Source of the DNA: Rhodoferax sp.
GTDB taxonomy: Bacteria > Pseudomonadota > Gammaproteobacteria > Burkholderiales > Burkholderiaceae
Length of the DNA: 7,332 nt
NCBI GenBank assembly: GCA_028292075.1
Contig: JAQGNA010000718.1
Coordinates: 1-7,332, forward strand
Reading direction: 5' to 3'
In this document: piece after piece, positions 1-6,069 of the stretch
Layout of the letters: each line of letters starts with the position of its first letter
Numbering within the stretch: the stretch's first letter is position 1
Program-made: the position numbers and the translations under genes
The notes under the pieces: generated by a model
What the model was told of the DNA's origin: nothing
Database searches by the model: none
What the model saw: only the letters and a program-made list of their open reading frames with translations

Positions 1-1410
1 AACGCAGTTGGCCAGCCGATATCGAACGTGGCCACGGCTGAAGTCCAGATCGTGGCCGATCCGACGGTCGACGAGTCGCTGATCCTCGGCACCGTGTTCA
101 ATGATCTCGACGGTGACGGCTGGCAAGACCCGGCGAGCCTGACCGACGTGCAGGTGCGGGGCGGTTTCGCACCCGAGGCCTACGTGCCTGGCACGACGCG
201 GATCGATCGTGGCGATGGCGAACGGCCCGAGCAGGACGCCAGCGCGCCGCTGCTGCACGGCATCGCGGTTGGCGCCATTTCGGGTCGACAGTCGGTTGCC
301 GATCCGGTCGAGCGCCACCGTGTGGTGATTCGCCAGCGGCTGACCACGTTGGCCTTCACCGGCGACTTCGTGCTGACCAGCCGGCAGGGCGTCACCGTGC
401 GCATGGACGCTTCAGGGCGCACCACGGTCGAGAAGAGCGGCGACGCGGCCAAGGGATTGAACGGCGCGGCGCCGGAAGTCGAAAGGCACGTGTCCGTCGG
501 CGACGGTGGGGAAGGGTACCTGGTCGACTATGTCATCACCAACCGTGGCATCGATGAACGCGGCATCCCGGGCGTGCGCCTTGCGACCGTCGAGGGCCTC
601 CTGATCGAGACCGACCAGTATGGCCGCTACAGCGTGATCGGCGTGTCCGGCGGCAACTGGAACCGCGGCCGCAACTTCATTCTGAAGGTCGATCCGAGCA
701 CCTTGCCGTCCGGGGCAGAGTTCACCACCGTGAATCCACTGGTAAGACGCATCACCCCCGGGTTGCCGGTGCGTTTCGACTACGGCGTCAAGCTGCCGCA
801 GGAATCGCTCGAAGGCAACCGAAAGGTCGACATCGAGCTCGGCGAGGTTCTGTTCGCCCCCGGCAGCTCCGAGGTCCGCAAGGCCTATGAGCCAGCCATT
901 CAACAGATGGCGGCGCGGGTCAACGAGTACGGCGGTGGCGAGGTCCTGGTTCAGGCGAACGGCGAAACGTCGGACCTGGGCCTGGCCCGCGCTAGAGCGG
1001 TCGACGCGATGTTGCAGAAGCTGGTCAACCCCAGCGCCATCGCCGAGTTGCGTGTCACTGTCCGCACCGATCTGACCCAGCCCGAGAGCCTGGTTGTGGG
1101 CCTCGAGCGCACCCGGCTGCTGCTGGGGACGGTGCTGTTCGACACCGACAAAGCGGTGGTGCGTCCGCGGTTCCAGGCGCTTCTGGCGGAAGTCGCCAAG
1201 ACGCTGGAACAGCGCGGAGGAGGGGTGGTCGCCCTGGTCGGACACACCGACTTGCGGGCATCGGCGGCTTACAACCTTTCGCTTGGGCTGCGCCGCGCCA
1301 AAGCGGTGTTCGATGCGATCGCGAAAGAGATGACTCCTGAGGCCCGTGCAAACCTGCGTGTCGATCCGTCCTACGGGGCGCCAGCGACCGGCTCCACGCC
1401 GGCCAAATAA
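1..1410 (+). CDS. DUF11/SdrD-like surface protein with tandem OmpA-like C-terminal domains (5' partial)
   Basis: The frame is open from base 1 and stops at TAA 1408-1410. The GTG at 28 is unlikely to be the start: there is no Shine-Dalgarno before it and the codons upstream (NAVGQPISNVATA) look like the last strand of a DUF11-type repeat. An SdrD-B-like domain follows, with an EF-hand-like loop NDLDGDGWQD at 100-129 and its second half (GIPGVRLATVEGLLIETD onward) at 562-645. About 140 residues sit between the halves. Two OmpA-like domains close the protein. The first (about 826-1072) begins VDIELGEVLFAPGSSEVR and is degenerate. The second (about 1117-1370) has LFDTDKAVVRP, GHTD and NLSLGLRRAKAV, the pattern that in OmpA/MotB/Pal proteins binds peptidoglycan. 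Such proteins are usually far longer, so most of it lies outside the window. It is followed after 15 bases by the barrel gene and is probably co-transcribed with it. The exact role is inferred: a large exported envelope or surface protein anchored to the cell wall. Confidence 0.85.
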   Translation, partial: NAVGQPISNVATAEVQIVADPTVDESLILGTVFNDLDGDGWQDPASLTDVQVRGGFAPEAYVPGTTRIDRGDGERPEQDASAPLLHGIAVGAISGRQSVADPVERHRVVIRQRLTTLAFTGDFVLTSRQGVTVRMDASGRTTVEKSGDAAKGLNGAAPEVERHVSVGDGGEGYLVDYVITNRGIDERGIPGVRLATVEGLLIETDQYGRYSVIGVSGGNWNRGRNFILKVDPSTLPSGAEFTTVNPLVRRITPGLPVRFDYGVKLPQESLEGNRKVDIELGEVLFAPGSSEVRKAYEPAIQQMAARVNEYGGGEVLVQANGETSDLGLARARAVDAMLQKLVNPSAIAELRVTVRTDLTQPESLVVGLERTRLLLGTVLFDTDKAVVRPRFQALLAEVAKTLEQRGGGVVALVGHTDLRASAAYNLSLGLRRAKAVFDAIAKEMTPEARANLRVDPSYGAPATGSTPAK

Positions 1411-1425
1411 GAGGCGCCGCCCACC

Positions 1426-4400
1426 ATGAAAATGAAAATTCTCGACTACGCCCTGTGGACGCTGTTCTATGGCGCCTCGCCTGTGGCTTTTGCCCAGATG
1501 GCGGCGCCCGCCGTGCCGCCGTCTGGCGCAGCCAGCACCCCCAGCGCGCCTGCCGCTCCTGGCGTTGCCAAGCCGGGCTCTGTTGCCGGATGCGATGCCA
1601 CGGCCTGCCGCGCCGATGGCGGCGTTCTGTTTCAACTTCGCACCCGTGGCGAGGCCGAGCCGGCCACCAAGGGACTTTCGGAAGCCGCGGGATCGAATGC
1701 GCTGGAGCCTGACCGTCGCGTGACCATCGAACTCTCCGCGCCAGTGGCCCCGAACGCTCAACCAGGCAAGGCCACCGCCACAGGAAAGTTTTCGCTCCAG
1801 TTGCCGAATGGCGGCATCGTCTGGGCCACGGAAGACCCCACGCTGGGCGTGGCCGAGCTGAGCGCGTCGGCGCCGTCGCTGGTCGCATTCGAGGACGGCC
1901 GCATCCAGGCACCCGTTCAGTTCTATGTGCGCAGCAACTATCCCGGTTTCATCCAGCGCCTGGAGCTGACCATCTACCGCGGCACGGACACGGACCTGAC
2001 CGAACCGTTGGCCGTGCTGCCGATGCCGGTCGCAGGCATCAGCCGGGCCGAATGGACCGGCAGCATGGCACCGCGCTTCCCGCTGCGGGCCGGCGACGAT
2101 CTGGTCTACGTCGTTCGCGCCTATGGCGCGGAGGGAGCGTTCGACGAGCATATGCCGCGCACCATTTCGCTGGTGCGCGCCGTCGACGCTGAACGCGGCG
2201 CCAGCCAGACGCGCGACCGGGTCGAGAAGCAGCTGGGCACAGCGATGACCACGCAACAGGCCGAAACGCAAAGCCTGCTCAGCAACGTGTTCAGCGGCAA
2301 CGCCCTGCGGCAGCAGAACATTCCCATCTATGGCTCCCGGATCCGGATTCAGGGACGCAACCTGCCCGAAAACCACAGCCTGCAAATCAACGGACAGGAG
2401 TATCCGGTCGACCTGGAGCGCAAGTTCGTCGCCGAGTTTCTGGAGCCGATTGGTGCGCATGCCTACGTGTTGCTGCTGAAGGATGGCAACAACCTGCCGG
2501 TGCTGACGCATACGCTCAATATCGACGTCAGCGGCAACTACTTCTTTGGCGTGGCCATGGCCGACCTGACCATCTACCAGAACAGTGCCAGCGGCCCCGG
2601 CAAGGGCTTGGCGCTGAATGGCCGCACCGACAGCCTTCTGCTCGATGGCCGGCTGGCTTTTTATGGCAAGACCAAGATCGACGGCAAGTACCTGGTCACG
2701 GCGCAAGCAGACACCCAGGAGCGCGATGTCCGGGACCTGTTCAGCGGCTTCACGAAAGCGGATCCAAAGGACGTGTTCCGCCGGCTCGACCCGAACCAGT
2801 ATTACCCGGTGTACGGTGACGACTCGACAACCTACCGCGACGTCGACACCCAGGGACGCTTCTATCTTCGCGTCGAATGGGACAAGAACCAGGCGCTTTG
2901 GGGCAATTTCGCCACCGGGTTCACCGGCACGCAATACGCGCAGTACGTGCGCTCGCTCTACGGCGCCGCGGTCAACTGGCGCTCGCGGGAGAGCAACCCG
3001 TGGGGTGAGGCTCGGACTCTGGTGCGCGCATTCGCTTCCGAGGCACAGACCGCTCCTGGACACAGCGAATTCATCGGCACCGGGGGAAGCCTCTACTACC
3101 TGCGCCACACCGACCTGTTGCCCGGGTCCGACATCGTCACGCTCGAAGTTCGCAACCCGACGACCGGCAGCATCGAAAGCCGCGCGGTGCTGGTGCGTGG
3201 CACCGACTACACCATCAACGAGACCCAAGGCCGCATTCTGCTGACCAAGCCGCTGGCGCAGGTCACAGGCAGTGGCGAGACCCTGACACGCGACGCGCCC
3301 CTGACCGGCAACGAGCAGCGGCTGCTGGTCGACTACGAGTGGATTCCCGCCGGATTCGACGCTGGCAACCTGACGGCCGGCGCGCGCGGCAAGCAATGGA
3401 TCGGGGACCACGTCGCCATCGGCGGCACGCTGGTCAATGAAAAGCAGTCTGGTGAAAGCTACACGCTGAAGGGGGTCGACCTCACGCTGCAAGCTGGGCG
3501 CGGTACCTTCGTCAAGCTGGAACACAGCGAGACGGAATCGACCGGCGCGCCGGTGTTTTTATCGGGCAACGGCGGCCTCAGCTTTACTCAGACGAACGCC
3601 TTTGCCGGGCACCGCGAGGGCAGCGCCGATGCCATCGAGGCGCAGGCCAATCTGAAGGAGATCGGCCTGACCGACCGCAACTGGTCGCTCGCCGCCTGGC
3701 GCCGCCAGAAGGACGCGGGCTACTCCGTGGCACGCAACGACACCGGTCAGTCGTTGCGCGAAACCGGCTTCAATGTGCGGGGCGAGGTGTCCGACACGCT
3801 GTCGATCTATGCGCTGGCGAGTCGCGTGGAGCGTGGTGCCGAGTCGCTCGACCAGGCGCAGTTCACTGCGCAATGGCGGCCGACGGACGACGACACGGTA
3901 GGTGCCGAGATCCGCCGCGTCACGCAGGACCGCAACGCGGGCAAGGTCAACGGCATGCTGGCGGCGGCCAAGTACACCCGGCGCGTCACGCCCAACCTCG
4001 ACGCCTATGCCATTGCCCAGAAGACGCTCGACGACGACCACGGCCGTTACGCCGACAACGACGCGTACACCGTCGGTGCCAAGTACCGGTTCGCCAACCT
4101 GTCGACGGTCGGCGCCGAAGCCACCCATGGCGACCGTGGCAATGCGGCGCAGGTCAATGCCGAGTACCGGCTTGCGCCGGACCACACCGTGTACGGCACA
4201 TTCACAGCCAGCAGCGACAGCACCGAATACGATTCCGTGTTCAATCCAAGGCAACAGGGTGGTTGGACGCTCGGGCAGCGTTGGCGTCTCACCGACAAGG
4301 CCAACCTTTTCAACGAGAGTCAGTACCTGAAGGACCCGAACGCCGGCAAGGGCCTGGCCAACACCTTCGGCATGGATTTCTATCCAGCATTGGGATGGAG

Positions 4401-5178
4401 TGTCGGCTTCACACTGCAACAAGGCGAATTGACCAGCAACCTGGGCGATGTGCACCGCCGTGCCGTGAGCCTGACCGGGAGCCGCACCACGCCCCGGACG
4501 ACCTGGTCGAGCAAGGTGGAGTGGCGCCGCGACACTGGTGTCGAGCAGCGTGTGCAGTGGGTGCTGGCGAACCGCATCGACCACAAGGTCGATGAAAGCT
4601 GGCGGGTTTCGGGCAAATTCAATTACGCCGACACGGACGACAAACTGAACGCAGCCGCCGGCGCGAAGTACACGGAAGCCGTTGCGGGCTTTGCCTGGCG
4701 GCCACAGGACGCCACGCGCTATGCGCTGCTGGGCCGCTACACCCACCTGTACGACCTGGCAAGTTTGGGTCAGCTGAACCAGGTCGGCTCGGAATACGAC
4801 CAGAAGTCGGACATCGTGTCGATCGAAGGCATCTACAAACACGACCGTCAGTGGGAGTTTGCCGCCAAGCTGGCACGGCGCGAAGGTTCGGCGCGTTTTG
4901 GCCGGGGCACTGGGCAGTGGTTCGATTCGGCCACCACCTATGCCGGCTTACAGGCGCGCTATGAACTGCCCGAACAATGGCATGCCCTGGCGGAGCTTCG
5001 GATGCTTGCTGTCAAGGACGGCGGCACGCGCAGCGGTTGGCTCGTCGGTGTCGATCGCGACATCACCAAGAATTTGCGCGTGGGCCTGGGCTACAACTTC
5101 ACTCGTTTCAGCGACGACCTGACGAAGTTTGGCTACACCTACAAGGGTTTCTTCCTGAACGTGGTGGGCTACTACTGA
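1426..5178 (+). CDS. Large outer-membrane beta-barrel protein, partner of the upstream OmpA/DUF11 protein
   Basis: This encodes 1250 residues. ATG 1426 has AAGAGG at 1409-1414, 11 bases upstream, and the frame has a stop just before, so no earlier start is possible. Residues 1-23 look like a signal peptide with cleavage after AFA, followed by a Pro/Ala-rich linker to about residue 55. C56 and C61 are the only cysteines I find. Residues about 65-370 are beta-rich and probably periplasmic. A block at about 372-640 includes DVFRRLDPNQYYPVYGDDST (near 449-468), which I remember as highly conserved in this family. From about residue 645 to the end the sequence alternates short polar/aromatic strands with turns (for example KFNYADTDDKLNAAAGAKY, GLGYNFTRFSDDL) and ends FFLNVVGYY. 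A terminal aromatic residue is the usual signal for barrel insertion by BAM. I see no TonB box or plug domain, so a TonB-receptor label would be weakly founded. Function is unknown; a role with the upstream protein is inferred from gene order. Confidence 0.88.
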   Translation: MKMKILDYALWTLFYGASPVAFAQMAAPAVPPSGAASTPSAPAAPGVAKPGSVAGCDATACRADGGVLFQLRTRGEAEPATKGLSEAAGSNALEPDRRVTIELSAPVAPNAQPGKATATGKFSLQLPNGGIVWATEDPTLGVAELSASAPSLVAFEDGRIQAPVQFYVRSNYPGFIQRLELTIYRGTDTDLTEPLAVLPMPVAGISRAEWTGSMAPRFPLRAGDDLVYVVRAYGAEGAFDEHMPRTISLVRAVDAERGASQTRDRVEKQLGTAMTTQQAETQSLLSNVFSGNALRQQNIPIYGSRIRIQGRNLPENHSLQINGQEYPVDLERKFVAEFLEPIGAHAYVLLLKDGNNLPVLTHTLNIDVSGNYFFGVAMADLTIYQNSASGPGKGLALNGRTDSLLLDGRLAFYGKTKIDGKYLVTAQADTQERDVRDLFSGFTKADPKDVFRRLDPNQYYPVYGDDSTTYRDVDTQGRFYLRVEWDKNQALWGNFATGFTGTQYAQYVRSLYGAAVNWRSRESNPWGEARTLVRAFASEAQTAPGHSEFIGTGGSLYYLRHTDLLPGSDIVTLEVRNPTTGSIESRAVLVRGTDYTINETQGRILLTKPLAQVTGSGETLTRDAPLTGNEQRLLVDYEWIPAGFDAGNLTAGARGKQWIGDHVAIGGTLVNEKQSGESYTLKGVDLTLQAGRGTFVKLEHSETESTGAPVFLSGNGGLSFTQTNAFAGHREGSADAIEAQANLKEIGLTDRNWSLAAWRRQKDAGYSVARNDTGQSLRETGFNVRGEVSDTLSIYALASRVERGAESLDQAQFTAQWRPTDDDTVGAEIRRVTQDRNAGKVNGMLAAAKYTRRVTPNLDAYAIAQKTLDDDHGRYADNDAYTVGAKYRFANLSTVGAEATHGDRGNAAQVNAEYRLAPDHTVYGTFTASSDSTEYDSVFNPRQQGGWTLGQRWRLTDKANLFNESQYLKDPNAGKGLANTFGMDFYPALGWSVGFTLQQGELTSNLGDVHRRAVSLTGSRTTPRTTWSSKVEWRRDTGVEQRVQWVLANRIDHKVDESWRVSGKFNYADTDDKLNAAAGAKYTEAVAGFAWRPQDATRYALLGRYTHLYDLASLGQLNQVGSEYDQKSDIVSIEGIYKHDRQWEFAAKLARREGSARFGRGTGQWFDSATTYAGLQARYELPEQWHALAELRMLAVKDGGTRSGWLVGVDRDITKNLRVGLGYNFTRFSDDLTKFGYTYKGFFLNVVGYY

Positions 5179-5181
5179 ACA

Positions 5182-5226
5182 CCGGACCAGCGTGCCGTCG
5201 GTGGGGCATTGGGTCCGGCAGTCTTT
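5182..5226 (+). terminator. Possible terminator after the barrel gene
   Basis: CCGGACC (5182-5188) pairs with GGTCCGG (5212-5218). Inside it, after a small internal loop, GTGCC (5192-5196) can pair with GGCAT (5205-5209, one G-U pair) around an 8-base loop. The structure is followed by TCTTT at 5222-5226, not a full T-run. It begins three bases after the TGA, in the gap between two convergent genes. The position fits a terminator, but the weak T tract lowers confidence. Confidence 0.4.
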
Positions 5227-5230
5227 GCGG

Positions 5231-5248
5231 CTTGCCGAAAGTGGCAAG
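5231..5248. repeat. Short perfect inverted repeat between convergent genes
   Basis: CTTGCC (5231-5236) and GGCAAG (5243-5248) are a perfect 6-base inverted repeat around a 6-base loop. It lies just past the stop of the minus-strand gene and could contribute to its transcript end, but no T-run follows on either strand. It may be chance. Confidence 0.3.
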
Positions 5249-5260
5249 TACAGCGGGCCC

Positions 5261-5614
5261 TCAGGCGCCGGCGCGGGTCTTGAAAGGTGCCAGCTTCAGA
5301 TCGACCTGATCGCCCTGACTCGCCAAGACCAGGTCCAGGTAGCCTTCGATCCACAGGGCAATGGCAAGATCGTCTTCCAGGTGGAACACCACGGTCATGT
5401 ACCTCATGGCTTCCCAACATTCCAGCGTGCCGCCCAGATTTTGGACGATGGCATCGGGTGCGTGGCTGGAAGGGTAGGCGGCGTTGACACGGTCGTCGCC
5501 GTACTGCAACCATCTGTCCGAATGCGAAGCGACCTGGAAAGTGGCGCAAAGGCGCTGGCGGTTTGCCGTTTCCCGCACGCGTCCGACGATGCGGGCGATC
5601 TCTCCTGAATTCAT
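5261..5614 (-). CDS. Conserved-looking small protein of unknown function (117 aa)
   Basis: I do not recognise this family. The protein starts MNSGEIARIVGRVRET and ends KLAPFKTRAGA. It is acidic and mixed alpha/beta in appearance, with no signal peptide and no clear membrane segment, so it is probably cytoplasmic. Visible points are a Trp/Tyr-rich centre (HSDRWLQYGDD at residues 31-41, LECWEAMRYM at 64-73), two cysteines (23 and 66) and a hydrophobic stretch with acidic residues (VVFHLEDDLAIALWIEGYLD, 75-94). The start at 5614 is chosen because AGGAGG lies four bases upstream. An in-frame ATG at 5731 would add 39 residues and has GGAG nine bases upstream, but that extension looks non-coding and would cover the promoter-like site. 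The gene converges with the barrel gene and diverges from egtB. Its composition and strong ribosome site support a real gene; no function can be assigned. Confidence 0.7.
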   Translation of the reverse strand: MNSGEIARIVGRVRETANRQRLCATFQVASHSDRWLQYGDDRVNAAYPSSHAPDAIVQNLGGTLECWEAMRYMTVVFHLEDDLAIALWIEGYLDLVLASQGDQVDLKLAPFKTRAGA

Positions 5615-5618
5615 GGCG

Positions 5619-5624
5619 CCTCCT
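5619..5624 (-). promoter_or_regulatory. Shine-Dalgarno deciding the start of the 117-aa gene
   Basis: CCTCCT on the plus strand reads AGGAGG on the minus strand, a perfect anti-16S match. It is four bases from the ATG at 5614, slightly closer than ideal. It favours this start over the in-frame ATG at 5731. Confidence 0.65.
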
Positions 5625-5651
5625 GTCCGGGCCACCGCTCGGTAACTCGAC

Positions 5652-5680
5652 AGTATGAACAAATTGGTTTGTGCTCGCAA
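5652..5680 (-). promoter_or_regulatory. Sigma70-like promoter for the 117-aa gene
   Basis: Read on the minus strand, TTGCGA (5675-5680) and CATACT (5652-5657) are separated by exactly 17 bases. Each hexamer matches four of six consensus positions. The -10 ends about 37 bases before the chosen start codon, a reasonable leader length. The AT-rich spacer stands out in this GC-rich DNA. Prediction by eye only. Confidence 0.5.
5659..5672. promoter_or_regulatory. 14-base inverted repeat in the promoter spacer, possible operator
   Basis: ACAAA (5659-5663) and TTTGT (5668-5672) are perfect inverted arms around TTGG. The element lies wholly between the -35 and -10 of the promoter-like site, where a bound dimeric regulator would block RNA polymerase. 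No regulator gene is seen in the window, so the operator role is inference. Confidence 0.4.
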
Positions 5681-6044
5681 CGCGGTTTTCCCTGATCGCA
5701 CAAGTGGGCCGGTCCTGATACGAAACGCCATGTCGGACTGCTCCTACTTGGCAATGGCGGTCATGCCTGCAGCCTCCGCCGTCGGGGAAGCACGGTTGGC
5801 GCTCGGCCTCCGGGTTACGCTCACTTTGTCCAAAATCCCCTAGCCTGCACGAGCCCCGCGCTTCCGTCATGATGGCGCCGCAATGGACGGGGAGCGTCGC
5901 TGGCGGTTCGGGGAGCCGGCATCGGCCCGTCCTGCAGGGCGTGGAATGTCGACCCCGCGCCTGCGGCTTGGCCCCTGTTCGTGCCTTTTGAGACTTGTGC
6001 CGTCTTCGCCGGAAACTCAGTCCGCAACAACACCAATACTGATT

Positions 6045-6048
6045 GGAG
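6045..6048 (+). promoter_or_regulatory. Shine-Dalgarno of egtB
   Basis: GGAG lies eight bases before ATG 6057, an ideal distance. It supports this start over the internal ATGs further downstream. Confidence 0.65.
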
Positions 6049-6069
6049 ACCTTTGCATGACCTTTGCAT
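6049..6069 (+). repeat. 10-base direct repeat across the egtB start codon
   Basis: ACCTTTGCAT occurs at 6049-6058 and again at 6060-6069, one base apart. The first copy contains the first two bases of the start codon ATG 6057-6059. The second copy is followed by C, so it provides no second start. Its period of 11 is not a multiple of three. Confidence 0.75.

Larger units (their letters stand above)
5615..6056. other. Divergent intergenic region between the 117-aa gene and egtB
   Basis: These 442 bases hold the minus-strand leader and promoter described separately (5619-5680) and the egtB ribosome site (6045-6048). Between about 5681 and 6040 I see no convincing gene. A plus-strand frame at 5655-5843 (62 codons) and a 39-codon frame from 5869 lack good ribosome sites and look non-coding. 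The egtB promoter should be here, but no hexamer pair with both good sequence and good spacing was found. The TTTGTCCAAAATCCCCTAG stretch near 5825-5842 is relatively AT-rich but does not make a clean promoter. Confidence 0.6.

Noticed and set aside
28..30. GTG as the start of the first protein
   Set aside because: The frame is open to the window edge, no ribosome site precedes it and the upstream codons continue a DUF11-like strand.
412..3525. Very long minus-strand open frame (1037 codons) opposite both envelope genes
   Set aside because: It is antisense to two well-supported genes across their junction. Its translation is low-complexity and rich in Arg, Gly, Ala, Val and Gln, with no domain. 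High GC at third codon positions keeps such antisense frames open.
3559..4842. Minus-strand open frame of 427 codons opposite the barrel half
   Set aside because: Same cause: it mirrors a coherent beta-barrel sequence on the plus strand and has no recognisable domain of its own.
5726..5759. CGCCAT / ATGGCG inverted repeat with a 22-base loop
   Set aside because: Six-base arms with a long loop are expected by chance in GC-rich DNA, and no T-run or start site fits it.
5655..5843. Plus-strand frame of 62 codons in the intergenic region
   Set aside because: No Shine-Dalgarno, starts inside the minus-strand promoter-like site and has no recognisable sequence.
6012..6040. AATACT near 6035-6040 as a -10 for egtB
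   Set aside because: No acceptable -35 lies 16-18 bases upstream, and it is so close to the ribosome site that the leader would begin inside or beyond it.
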